A stretch of DNA of 64,000 nt, from the NCBI GenBank assembly GCA_024516035.1, contig CM044958.1, forward strand, positions 23,148,108 to 23,212,107, written 5' to 3'. Position 1 is the stretch's first letter. The number at the start of each line of letters is the position of its first letter. The notes below the pieces were generated by a model. The model ran no database searches. It was not told the DNA's origin and saw only the letters and a program-made list of their open reading frames with translations. Origin of the DNA: Bactericera cockerelli. Its lineage: Eukaryota; Arthropoda; Insecta; Hemiptera; Triozidae. A program made the position numbers and the translations under genes. Positions 22,610 through 32,219 of this stretch are shown in pieces.

Positions 22610-22974
22610 GGAAAGTAAAAAACTGCAGTGTCGCTCCTTGTGATGGTTATATTGTTATTTTGTACCTATACATATAGTCGTAATATTCCATACAACCGAT
22701 GGCATAAAACTGGCCAAGTTAGAGGATAGTTTGCAGTTAAAAACATACAAAATGAGGAACTCAGAACACGGGTTTTAGTAAAATAAATAATTTAGTACCA
22801 AGATAACTTGGCCGCAAACAAGATATCACTGCATTCATTGGCGAAACCTTTTTGGATAGAAGTTCTGGAACTTGGCCCTTTTTTTAACGGTAGTTTTTTG
22901 TCGGATATCATTACTTTTTGTAAATGGTTCGTTTCACAGCACGTTTCACTACTTTTTATTAATTTTTTTTAGGA

Positions 22975-23266
22975 TTCTTCACTTTTTTATGCTCCCTAAA
23001 ACGACACCGTTTAACAACAGAAATAGTGCGAAAGTGCCGGTTTTCAGATTTTTCCCTGTATTTTTACAGTAAACCCTAGCTAGCACCATGCAAAATGTCA
23101 GCTTTGTAGGTAGTAGAGAAGTACCTCATAATTTATATACCATAATCGAGTATATTTCCTCCCTAAAATAACACCGTTTAAAAGCATGATAAGTGCGAAA
23201 GTTTGGTTTTCAGATTTTTCCCTGTACTTTTACAATGAACCCTAGCACCATACAAAATTTCATCTA
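22975..23266 (+). repeat. Satellite inside the hAT-like element, left copies
   Basis: Units of about 180 bp carry ACACCGTTTAA, GTGCGAAAGTGCCGGTTTTC, AGATTTTTCCCTGTA, AACCCTAGC, CAAAATTTCAGCTTT and AGTGCCTCATAATTT. The array resumes at 24030 after the mariner insertion. Confidence 0.7.
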
Positions 23267-24027
23267 CGAGGCACGTCCGGAAAGTAAGGGGACAATTGAT
23301 GTTAAAACTCGAAAAATGCATATATTTTCATAAAATTTACAGGGTAAGTTCCAAATATAGTCCTTTATTTCTCCACATAATCACCGACAAGCTCCACTCA
23401 CTTCTGCATCCTGGGTCCGAACTTTTTTATGCCTTCGTCATACACGCTCTGCTCCACCTCCAACAGCCACTTCTCTACAGTCTCCTTGACCTCCTCGTCG
23501 CTGAAAAACCTTTTTCCAGCCAATAACTCCTTCAGTTTCGTGAACAGATGAAAATCCGAGGGCACCAGGTCAGAGGTGTACGGTTTTGAGGGTCACACGA
23601 CGATCGCTGCGACTTTTTCATTGACTTGCTGCACAAGTTCTTCTGAAACGACAGACGGCCTGTTCTTTCTTCATCGTGTGTGTTTGTGCGACCTTCTTTA
23701 AGCTTCTTAACCCACTTGAAAACCTTGGAACGTGAAATCACTTCAGGTCCATAGGTTTTCAGTAGCTGAGGATGGATTTCAGTAGCTGAATTCCTACGCA
23801 AAGTGATAAACTGCCCGAATCTCGCACCTACGGAAGGTGGAGCAAACGGCACCTGTAGAGGTTGACGCGACGGGCTCCTGCGACGACATTTTCCAATGAA
23901 CTGAGATGGGCAAGGGCTCATTGTGACCGTTAGGAGTTCCCCTACAAGCAGGTATGCCAACCTTGAAAAAAAGACATTCCTACCAACCCCTACGACAGTT
24001 GTCCCCTTACTTTCCGGACGTACCTAG
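23267..24027 (-). mobile_element. Internally deleted mariner element, 761 bp
   Basis: The inverted ends of ~29 bp share ACGTCCGGAAAGTAAGGGGA with two or three mismatches, and TA flanks both sides (23265-23266 and 24028-24029). The interior on the minus strand has the start and end of a mariner transposase but not its middle. It lies within the satellite of the hAT-like element, so it inserted later. Confidence 0.85.
23365..23889 (-). pseudogene. Mariner transposase, central part deleted and frameshifted
   Basis: From an ATG at 23889 the frame soon breaks. Another frame then gives IRFGQFITLRRNSATEIHPQ, TYGPEVISRSKVFKWVKKL and a DEERTGR segment, matching the N-terminal helix-turn-helix of mariner transposases. 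After a second shift, PSDFHLFTKLKELLAGKRFF, SDEEVKETVEKWL and VELVGDYVEK match the C-terminal end, with stop codons in the tail. The region between, with the first two Asp of the D,D34D site, is absent. A full mariner transposase is about 345 residues and this could encode about half. It is not functional. Confidence 0.8.
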
Positions 24028-24029
24028 TA

Positions 24030-24365
24030 TGTAGGTAATATCGAAGTGCCTGATAATTTTATGCATAGTCGAGTATACTTTCTCCCTAAAATAACACAGT
24101 TTAACCGCAGAAATAGTGCGAAAGTGCCGGTTTTCAGATTTTTCCCTGTACTTTTACAATAAACCCATCATGCAAAATTTCAGCTTTTTAGGTAGTAGGG
24201 AAGTGCCTCATAATTTATATACTAATATAGTATACTTTCTCCCTAAAACGATACCGTTTAACAGTTTTCAGAACTTTTTTAGATTTTTCCCTGTACTTTT
24301 ACAATAAACCCTACCATCATGCAAAATTTCAGCTTTCTAGGTAGTCAGGAAGTGCCTCATAATTT
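24030..24365 (+). repeat. Satellite inside the hAT-like element, right copies
   Basis: Two further ~160-180-bp units have the same key words as 22975-23266, followed by a (CAGT)n start similar to Helitron 5' regions. Confidence 0.7.
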
Positions 24366-24940
24366 TGATGATCTGTCAGTCAGTCAGTATCAAAATCGCA
24401 AATTTCAAAATTACATTCTTCTGAAAGTTTTTTGCATAGAGTCTTTAAATTTTCAATGTCTTTTTAATGATATTAGGACAATCTCTGTTTCATATCTCTA
24501 TGATCAGTTGAACCGAAGATATGAGGGTGTGAAAAACCGGGTGAATCGGTTCGTGTAAAGATACACTGCTGTGCTTGCTGGAACTTGGCCTGGCGCACTG
24601 CCGTGCGCTCAGATATAAAAAAAGGTTGGGTAAGGCTGCCCTAGGTTACAAGTCCCAACTGTTCCTTTGAAGAATTTCCCCAAAATACGGCTTTAAATTT
24701 TTTTCCCCAATTTGGGAAAAAACTCAATCTGGCAACCACAAAAACGTAAGTAGTTATAAAATATCAGGTATACCTTCTTTATACTAAACTTTTTTTTCGG
24801 AGTTGCTGGACGCCCCCCCCCCTGCTCCGGCCGGAAACTGCCCCTACCTAACGCAAATGCTGCCTACGCCCTTGCCATTCGGGAATCAATCCATCGAGAC
24901 GAATAGACGTGCCAAGTTAGGGCGGCTGTTTGGTTCCTTA

Positions 24941-25187
24941 GCCAGCTTTGATGGTACGTTGAATGTACTAGTTTTCATTCTGTCACTGACATTATACAAC
25001 ATGCAGCGAGGTTAGGACTTGGATAGGTGACGATTCAAACTCAAACTTTGGATATTTCCGGCCCGATCCTGTCTGAATAAGGATAATTTGAGTAGCTGGT
25101 TTGTAAGTTTCCAGCGAAGTGAGGGTAAAACCCCGTTATGATATGACTATTCAGCAGTTGAAAGCGACGTTAAACCGAAAATAAACT
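24941..25187 (+). mobile_element. 5S rRNA-headed SINE, diverged
   Basis: ACATGCAGCGAGGTTAGGAC, TTGGATAGGTGACGATTC (5S box C region), GTAGCTGGTTTGTAAGTTTC, GTGAGGGTAAAACCC and GTTGAAAGCGACGTTAAACC show head and body. The first 40 bp of the head are badly changed. It starts 59 bp after the hAT-like element's target duplication. Confidence 0.75.
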
Positions 25188-25261
25188 ATTCCTTTCAGTT
25201 TCGAAAACCTAACGATATCCCATCACAAAGAATGAAATACCTTCCCTATTATAACATATTA

Positions 25262-25320
25262 CTTCCGAAAATTTCTAATATTAGAAATCGGAAGTATTGT
25301 GTTAGTTTTTTTTTTTTTTT
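25262..25320. repeat. Palindrome of the TTAGAAATCGGAAGT family
   Basis: ACTTCCGAAAATTTCTAATA is followed at once by TTAGAAATCGGAAGT, its near-perfect inverse, then a T run. It could be a small foldback element end or a hairpin RNA. It has no coding content. Confidence 0.55.
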
Positions 25321-25820
25321 TGATAACTTACTCACATGTTATCAAGAATTAATCTATAATTATGAATGAGAAAGTCATCTGAGACTCATTGAGTTGATTT
25401 AGTAGGACGTACACAATCGGTATTGATACTCTTTACTGTAGTAGTGGAACATAAAGATTAACAGCTTTCTTCAAGAGCCGCAGCTTCGAAATAAGGAAAT
25501 GATGATGGCACCCGGGAAGAAATAAGAACACGCTCTCTATCAATCACAGTTTCTACTTTTGGAAATCAGTGTTTCATATCCTCCAGCTGGATTTAAAACA
25601 GTCAAGTGAATCTAGCACAGAGAAGTAAAGTTGTAACATCCACATTTTTTATTATTTTTTTATTCATGCTGGTTTTTCAGTCATAACGTTCCAACTTATA
25701 GTTCCTCTTTGGACTCTACTTCACACTAGAGCCCAAAGTTTATAAAAACTTTGGTAAGAATTATATACCATACCCGTCAACTCGTTCCTATGATTTCTTT
25801 GAGTACAACTGAATATTTCA
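25320..25820. other. No feature recognised
   Basis: Unique AT-rich sequence with a short hairpin CCAAAGTTT/AAACTTTGG near 25735. Nothing else was seen. Confidence 0.5.
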
Positions 25821-25827
25821 TACTCTT

Positions 25828-25915
25828 TGGCTAACAAAGCCTGGTGATTAAAGGTGCTCGTTTTGTAAACAGAAGAAGATTGTTCAAATCCTGAGTTTGA
25901 TTTTAACTTTATTAT
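25828..25915 (+). repeat. Degenerate tRNA-like SINE head
   Basis: AAGCCTGGTGATTAAAGGTG and GATTGTTCAAATCCTGAG occupy A- and B-box positions about 35 bp apart. Confidence 0.4.
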
Positions 25916-26454
25916 AATTATTGTTTCTCAAGTTGAGCACCGTTACATATCACCAAATTGAGTTGAACAAATAACAAAGACTTACGGTAACCATAGAGTT
26001 GTGGTCCTTAAGTGATACAGACCGTATGACTATTATTGTTGATATGTCCATCAGACCTACTATTTTGAATATATTATGAACGAGAGTGCTAAATTTAGAG
26101 GTACCAACAAAAAGCTCTCAAAACAGTCTTCCTAAGCTGCTCAGAAACTTCAAACAAACTGAGGCGGAGAGATAGAGAAGCTTTTAGGATTAAAGAGTGA
26201 ATGGGGAGAGAGAGAGAGAAGGAGAAAGAGTTTAGAAAACAATGATGTAAACACATGATGGATAAGGCTGACGTAAGCGGATTTGTCCATTAGAGTAGAC
26301 ATCAGAGCTGTGAATAACTTTGTGTTTAAATAAGAGGCAATACTACTTATGTAATACATTGGATGTATATTTTTAGAAGTATGATTGTATATGAGAAGTT
26401 TTCATATAGATGAACGTTTTCCTCCTTGAAATAAATATACCTTCAATGGTGAGT

Positions 26455-26690
26455 GTTCAACATAATAATATTATTATAATAACAACAACAACAACATGGT
26501 CCTATTTATACTATCGTCCTATTTTCCTGATTAGGATTAATGACATAATGAGTTCCATTTCTCCAACAATAAGACCAAGACGTATTATTATGTGGTCAAA
26601 ATCCAAATTAGAAGGGTAACTGGTCCTTTCCCGGCTGGGTTTCGAACCCGCGACCTCTGGATTATTTGACCTCATGTTATAAACATTTTA
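26455..26690 (-). mobile_element. tRNA-headed SINE with (ATT)n tail
   Basis: On the minus strand GAGGTCAAATAATCCAGAGG and TCGCGGGTTCGAAACCC form the anticodon-side and T arm. The body continues to an (ATT)n/(TTG)n tail at 26465-26495. A decayed relative lies at 340-515. Confidence 0.65.
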
Positions 26691-27097
26691 AACGTTATCA
26701 CCACAATAGATAACAACTGGTAGAAATCGTACAGACGTATACACCTTGAAAAGAAGAAAAACTCTCTTACTGAGGCCAGGAATAGATGAGTGACCCTTTG
26801 AGCGCTGTGAGGTATGAAAAGAGGAGGTCCACAAAGATATATTTTAAATTTAATGGTGGATGTAGGTTTCAGATGTTCCTCTCTGTCCCGTTCTAGTCCT
26901 TAGTTTCTGAATGGCCTATTGAATCCATAGTATGTGAGTATTATCTGTCGACCTCAAGACATAATATGTTATTATTTTCCTCCGTTTTCTCTAGTTTTCC
27001 ACCTTTGGCACTTTTTTCGCTTTAAAATATCAACGGTCTCATTTTTCTGGTACTATCATTTCGTATTTTTCATCGATCCTATTTTCACATATACCTA

Positions 27098-27148
27098 TCT
27101 ATCTCTCTTTCTCTCCCTCCTCTCTCTCTCTCTCTCTCTCTCTCTCGT
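27098..27148. repeat. (TC)n microsatellite
   Basis: About 20 TC units with few interruptions. The Ser/Leu/Phe-rich frames around it are not supported as genes. Confidence 0.85.
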
Positions 27149-27599
27149 TCTTCTTGTGTTTTTGTTCTTTTTTGGCATTCAAATTTCCTTCTGTTATGCC
27201 TCGTGTGTCTTCTCTCACCCTTCTGCATTTACTTGTTTTCAAGTTTCTTTCTCATTCTCCTCCTCCCCCCTTCTTCTGTCTCCTCTTTCCTCTCCCGTGG
27301 GCTTTTGTTCAGAAGAGCTCAGAGCGTTCCAACTTTTCTCTCGTCTCTAAATCAACATTTGGGGCGGCTCTTTCTTTTGACCTTTGGAATTACCCGTTTG
27401 GGAATATTAATAACATTAATTCACGATTTTCTCGCTGCCCTCTTTTCCCCGGCCACCTCTCTAACCCTACCTTCCTTAGCTTTCCTGAGTTTGGCTTTTC
27501 CTTGGAACAAAGTTCTGAACAAATTTTTCCTTTTTTGGGTGAAAGTTTTCCAAAAGTAAAGGAAAATATTGGGAGAAGAAGGAGGAGGAGAAAAGTCAT

Positions 27600-28100
27600 T
27601 CAGAAGATGTGAAGAACCAAGCAGGAGACAAATAGTTTCTTATATCGTATATTTTGAGATCAATGCGAATTTTCAGTGAAATCAAATTTATCATAAAATG
27701 TTGTCATGGGACTTGGTGTTTTGACTTGACAATCAAAATGAGCCTTATACCCACTTACAGGACCTACTTAGGAACAGATATTAATGTATTATTCAATTAT
27801 CTTTAGATCCGTAAGACAACATAATATTATTATTCTATGACATGTTTTCTTGACTTCTCCAAGTTTGAAATCCCACTGATTAAGAAAACGAGATTCAAGA
27901 CAGTAACGTCTCCTGTTCAATTAAAAAAAAAAAAAATATTAACCACCAACTTGTTGACCCATGTCCAAGTTACCAAATTTACCATGAACATATTCAATCT
28001 AGTTAACTAGACTAGGAGAACATTCTGATTATCACCAGCCGTTCTTTAAGTGAGTAGGCCAGAGAACTAGAAGTTCATAGTAAAAAGAAAACTAGAATTT
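27600..28100. other. No feature recognised
   Basis: AT-rich unique-looking sequence with a 13-A run near 27923. Confidence 0.45.
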
Positions 28101-28104
28101 ATTC

Positions 28105-28362
28105 ACTTCACTCCCTAAGTGAATTCAACTCTAATTGGACTAATTAAACACGGAAAATAGTTTTTCCTCACTTAAAAAGGTATTTCTTTAGAAGTAAAGA
28201 ATAATCTATTTGGAAGTTCAACCCCTTGAAATATTCTCATTAGTCTACCTTAAGAGGGTATTATTATTTATAAAGGCAGTCTCTCGGTAATAATTTCACA
28301 GATACTGGTCTGGGGGCAATCTCCTGGCAATAATTCTAGCTCTTCGGGGAAGGGCTCCTAGG
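28105..28362. repeat. Inverted duplication A, left arm
   Basis: It pairs with 29478-29790. Examples are GTCTACCTTAAGAGGGTATT against AATACCCTCTTAAGGTAGAC, and ATACTGGTCTGGGGGCAATC against GATTGCGCCCAGACCAGTAT. Identity is perhaps 75-80% with indels. Confidence 0.8.
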
Positions 28363-28736
28363 ATTTATTGGATTGTGAAACGCAACCACGGAGATGGGCG
28401 ATAAGCTGGCGAGAACAATGCTGGGGACGCGAAGGCAGCCCGTTTGTTTATGAATTGCTTTTCCCAATTCGGGAATGGGATATCATTCGCTGACCAGCCA
28501 GGGGTATACTTAGGAGGGCTCAGGAGTTTGTGAAACAAGGGATGCTTGCGTAGTTTTTTACCATTCGAAATATTCAAAGATCTTTATTAACTAGAAATTT
28601 ACTGCACAGATTTCAATACAATATTCCCTGTGTGGGATTGAGAAAAGTCTTGTTTTGAAATACCGAACAGCTGACCGACCGCAACAGTCAGCTGATAAAA
28701 TCTAAGGGCGAAATTATAGACGTTTTGTAATACAAC

Positions 28737-28905
28737 TTCTCACTTTTCTGTTTATACTGATTAAAATAGAGAGGTTAGTTGATGGCATAAGAACTATTAC
28801 CTGCTGATGAGAGCAAATAAGCTCGAAACAGCTGTCCAGGTATGTTCTAATTCATGTACATACAACTTCTTACTTTTCTCGGATTGCGTATACTGATGGG
28901 GAAAG
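28737..28905 (+). mobile_element. Penelope-like or retrozyme-like repeat, best copy
   Basis: It begins CTCACTTTTCTGTTTATACT and, after the ribozyme, runs into CTTCTTACTTTTCTCGG and TATACTGAT, a second start of the same unit. One unit plus a partial second copy is what reverse transcription of a tandem or circular RNA would leave. No protein is encoded. It interrupts arm B of the inverted duplication, so it inserted after that duplication or was lost from the other arm. Confidence 0.7.
28790..28848 (+). ncRNA. Hammerhead ribozyme (type I), intact core
   Basis: The order is stem I outer AGAAC (28790-28794), internal loop tat, inner TACCTG (28798-28803), CTGATGA (28804-28810), stem II GAGC with loop AAATAA and GCTC (28811-28824), GAAA (28825-28828), and stem III ACAGCTGT overlapping the last A (28828-28835). 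Then comes C at the cleavage site (28836), with CAGGTA (28837-28842), t and GTTCT (28844-28848) closing stem I. All core positions fit the hammerhead consensus and the helices are perfect. Stem III is self-complementary and nearly loop-less, so a dimeric fold is expected. It should self-cleave after position 28836 when transcribed. Confidence 0.88.
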
Positions 28906-29477
28906 CTGGGGAATGTTTGGACAAAATCTGTAGAACATTGCACATTTATCAATAGACAATAGGACAAAAGAAGAAATAATAAATCTTACCTGATTCTGCA
29001 GGACTCGCATGCTGTGAAGTTTAAACACTGAAAAAACCCGACTCTATACAAAATTTAAAAAGTCGACTAGTTGATTGAATCCAAATCCAAAATTTGTTTT
29101 CTAGTGCCTATGTGCCTAAGAAAGTCCGAACCAATTTCAGGGACCCCAGCTAGCCTAGAAATTTTCCTCGATTTTGATTGGTCAAACTGAATTAGGTAAG
29201 GGAAAAGGTCTGTGAGAACTTTTTAGTTGTGAAATTCTCACACTAAATTCGGAAACTTTCGAACCAGACCAGTGGCGTCGTCTGAATTTTAATTTTCAAC
29301 AGTGGCGTGAACTAAATTTGTTTTTTTTTTTTTCATAACTTTCTTTACAGAAATAAATAAAATTTGTGTAAACTTTGGTTTTGTGTCTGTCTGTCGGTTT
29401 GTAAATACATGACTTGTAACTCGCAAATCTCAGAAACTGCTAAATGGATTTCAACGAAATTTTTACAATCCAATTAA

Positions 29478-29790
29478 CCTTAGGAGCCCTTCTTTGAAAA
29501 GTTAGAATATGCCAGGAGATTGCGCCCAGACCAGTATCTGCGAAAGTATAACCAAGAGACTACCCTTAAAAATAATAATACCCTCTTAAGGTAGACTAAT
29601 AAGAATATTGAACTTCCAAATACATTATTCTAGAGAAATACCTGTATTAGGGAAAAAGTATTTTGTGATTTTCTGTGTTAATTAATCCAGTAGGGTTTTT
29701 TACTATTTAATTAAAATTATTGGTAGTTGTATTTTTACAATATATAGAAAACTTCACCAAGACATCCAGTTAGAATTGAATTCACTTAGA
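29478..29790. repeat. Inverted duplication A, right arm
   Basis: Reverse partner of 28105-28362, with about 70 bp extra near 29695-29765. It lies in the spacer between the two B arms. Confidence 0.8.
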
Positions 29791-30049
29791 CCGATGTGTA
29801 TCAATAAAGCCAGTTCATTTATAGTGAGATTAGTGAGTATTTAGTTCCAACACATTATATTATGTAGATACGTGTGTACAACGTCTGTATAACTGTGTGT
29901 CTGGTGATTGATGTACAGAATGTTCTGAGAACAGTGCAAATTAGAGTCTTGAAATTTGTAAAGAAATTTCATTAATTTCTGTAAAGAAAACACAATACTC
30001 AGATGGAATGATGTTATTGCAGCCAAAAATAAAAATATAATCGACGCAA

Positions 30050-30910
30050 CCATTGAAAAAATAAAATTTAGTTCACGCCACTGTTGAAAAATAAAACTCA
30101 GTCGACGCCACTGGTTTGGTTCGAAAGTTTCTGATATGAGCGTGAGAATGTTACAACCAAAAAGTTCTCAGAGACCTTTTCCCTTATCTAAATATCTAAC
30201 TTTTACCTGCCACCCGAACGTATGATAACGGGGTTGACCAATCAAAATCGAGGAAAATTTCTAGGCTACCTGGGGTCCCTGAAAAGCATTCCGTTCTACT
30301 CAGTTCAGTTTCGTTCGATCTTTCCTCTGTTAATGTTGTCAGTGCTGGCTAAGCTTTCAAAGTGATTTCTTTTTTGAATTTATACAGGTGTTTTAAATTA
30401 GCATATAGGTACTAGAAAACAGATTTTGGATTTGGATTCTATCAACTATTCGACTTTTTAAATTTTGTAGAGTCGGGTTTTTCAGTGCTTAAACTTCACA
30501 GCATGCGAGTTCTACAGAATCAGGTAAGATTTAATATCTTTTTTCTTCCGTCCTATTGATAGATGTTAAATGTTCTACAGAGTTTATCAAAATTTCTTAG
30601 AATCAATCGATCTCATACCCCAGCATACACTCTAGGAAATATATTATGAAACAGGATTAAACTGACCTTAGGGCGGAATTAATAGACAACATCAATAACT
30701 TAAGTCGTTGGTAAGTGTTGATTTTCCCTACCTTACACAGTACGCAATCCGTGACTTAGCGCCACAGAGGTATTACAAAAACGTCTATTAATTCCAGCCT
30801 TAGATTTTATCAGCTAACTATCGATATCGGTCAGTTATTTGGTATATTAAAACAAGATTTTCCTCAATCCCAATCCCACAAAGGGAATATTTCACTCGAA
30901 TCTGTGCAGT
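30050..30910. repeat. Inverted duplication B, right arm
   Basis: Reverse partner of 28600-29340. It holds about 90 bp extra near 30278-30400 and a complete MITE (30666-30803), of which only one end is seen in the left arm. Confidence 0.8.
30666..30803. mobile_element. MITE with GGGCGGAATTAATAGAC ends
   Basis: CTTAGGGCGGAATTAATAGA at the left and TCTATTAATTCCAGCCTTAG at the right are inverted copies. The interior has TTACACAGTACGCAATCCGT. A second whole copy lies reversed at 31741-31878. The target duplication is not clear. Confidence 0.65.
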
Positions 30911-30957
30911 CCACGTAGAAATCGTTGTATAATTCTGTGGGGCTCTTTGTTTATAGA

Positions 30958-31060
30958 ATTTTCTGTGTGAAAAGTCTGCTCCGACTAGGTACGCACTCAG
31001 GACCTCTGAACTGTGGGCAGTAGTCACAACCGTTACGCCACTGAGCTACAAAGCCCGACT
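30958..31060 (-). mobile_element. tRNA-headed SINE, head portion
   Basis: The minus strand reads GTAACGGTTGTGACTACTGC, CCACAGTTCAGAGGTCCTGA and AAAAGTCTGCTCCGAC in reverse positions, matching the head of the 39726-40044 SINE. The body is lost. Confidence 0.65.
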
Positions 31061-31159
31061 GAGATATGATATCTACAGTAATGTTGTTCAGGTGAAAGGA
31101 AAGGTTTAGTGTCCACTAAGGTTAACTAATCCTGTTTCATAATTCGGCCCTAAGTAGTA

Positions 31160-31262
31160 TGTGTTTTTTTTACTTTCCTCATCCTGTTAAAAGGAAAGTA
31201 GGTATTTTATTCGTAAAAAATAGCCTCGGTATACCACAAAAGTTGTTTTCGGGATACCAATT
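31160..31262 (+). repeat. Start of the GGATAAGGAAAG repeat family
   Basis: ACTTTCCTCATCCTGTTAAA, AGGAAAGTAGGTATTTTATT and GGTATACCACAAAAGTTGTT match the first ~100 bp of 17138-17790. The copy is cut off by the SINE at 31272. Confidence 0.55.
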
Positions 31263-31271
31263 GATAATAAA

Positions 31272-31372
31272 AAAATCATACACCGGGTGGGATTCGAACC
31301 AACGAATCCCTACGCTACCTGGATTACCAGACTAGTGCGTTAACCACTTGACTACCAGTCTCACTATTCATT
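31272..31372 (-). repeat. tRNA-headed SINE head, minus strand
   Basis: On the minus strand TAGTCAAGTGGTTAACGCAC, AGTCTGGTAATCCAGGTAGC and TTGGTTCGAATCCCACCC match 16728-16810 closely. The following body differs, so the head has been joined to different sequence or truncated. Confidence 0.65.
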
Positions 31373-31649
31373 GCATGGGAGCCAACGTAGAAAAGTGCCT
31401 GACGAAGACAAATAATTCCCTCTTTTGTTTTCCATTCATCCATTGTATTATCATTCTGTTGTGATTAGTAGGAGTAATTGTTGTAGCCTGGAATCCACCG
31501 ATGATGTTATTGAAAAGAAATGTCTCGTTTTCAATAAAATGTAAATTAGGCAAATGAGTTATTTCCTTTGTGATTCTCTTTCTCTGCCTTCCCTTTCTTC
31601 TTCGAACTTCATATTCTATTGATCTACTTTATTATTCTCTCTGTTTCCC

Positions 31650-31740
31650 TTTATTAGCGCAGTAGGCTTCCACGCACGTAGACCTGGGATCGAGCCCCAG
31701 CAGGATAGGATATTTTCTGCTCTGTAGAAAAATGTAGCTG
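31650..31740 (+). repeat. tRNA-like SINE (TTTCTGCTCTGTA family)
   Basis: GACCTGGGATCGAGCCCCAG as T arm, then GGATATTTTCTGCTCTGTAG. It matches 40465-40620. It abuts the MITE at 31741. Confidence 0.5.
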
Positions 31741-31878
31741 CTTTAGGGTGGAATTAATAGATGTTTTTGTAATACCTCTATGGCGCTAAATCACGGATTT
31801 CGTACTGTGTAAGATAGGGAAAACCGACGCTTAGCAATGACTTGAATTATAGTATTTGTCTAATAATTTCGCCCGTAG
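31741..31878. mobile_element. MITE, second copy
   Basis: The left end TTTAGGGTGGAATTAATAGA and right end CTAATAATTTCGCCCGTAG are inverted. The interior TACCTCTATGGCGCTAAATC and TACTGTGTAAGATAGGGAAA is the reverse of 30666-30803. Confidence 0.6.
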
Positions 31879-32062
31879 TGTGAGCAGCAATATGTGACGG
31901 GTTTATGGGCAAATGATACAAAATAAAAATTTGATGAGAAGAAAGATAAGGGCAGCATGACCCTCATGTTGGACTAATAGTGCACTGTGATTGGTTGAAA
32001 TTCACTTGAGGGACGGTCTCTACCCTTATTTTCGTTGTATTTCTAAAATAATCTATTTTAAG

Positions 32063-32215
32063 ACAGAACCTCAGTGGCTTAATCGATAAGGCGACGGACT
32101 TGTGACATGGAGGTCGGTGGTTCAAGTCCTGGTTTCAGCCTAGAAATTGTAAAGCGAGTTTGAGTAGTTGTGATATCACGAAAGTGAATATAACACAAAT
32201 GTGATAACTTAATCT
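32063..32215 (+). mobile_element. tRNA-headed SINE (GATATCAC-tail family), best copy
   Basis: GAACCTCAGTGGCTTAATCG is the A-box region and GTCGGTGGTTCAAGTCCTGG the B box. The 3' part is GCGAGTTTGAGTAGTTGTGA, TATCACGAAAGTG and AACACAAATGTGATAA. Six other pieces of the family are in the window. Confidence 0.75.
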
Positions 32216-32219
32216 ATTG

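Larger units (their letters stand above)
22371..24874. mobile_element. hAT-like non-autonomous DNA transposon, 2504 bp
   Basis: The ends are CAAGGGCGTAGGCAGC and its exact inverse GCTGCCTACGCCCTTG. Both are flanked by the same 8 bp, CCATTCGG (22363-22370 and 24875-24882). A perfect 8-bp target duplication and a CA-start are hallmarks of the hAT superfamily. No hAT transposase is visible. Inside are a SINE tail (22508), a satellite (22975-23266, 24030-24365), a deleted mariner (23267-24027) and a C10 run near 24811. Confidence 0.8.
28600..29340. repeat. Inverted duplication B, left arm
   Basis: It pairs with 30050-30910 in reverse order. Examples are CTTACCTGATTCTGCAG against CTACAGAATCAGGTAAG, AACAGTGGCGTGAACTAAAT against ATTTAGTTCACGCCACTGTT, and GAAAATTTCTAGGC/GCCTAGAAATTTTC. 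The left arm carries the hammerhead repeat (28737-28905) as an extra insertion, and the right arm carries other extra sequence. Confidence 0.8.

Noticed and set aside
27154..27612. 152-residue plus frame after a (TC)n tract
   Set aside because: It is Ser/Phe-rich, overlaps two other frames of equal quality, and has no domain. The later part is less repetitive, but I cannot support a gene.
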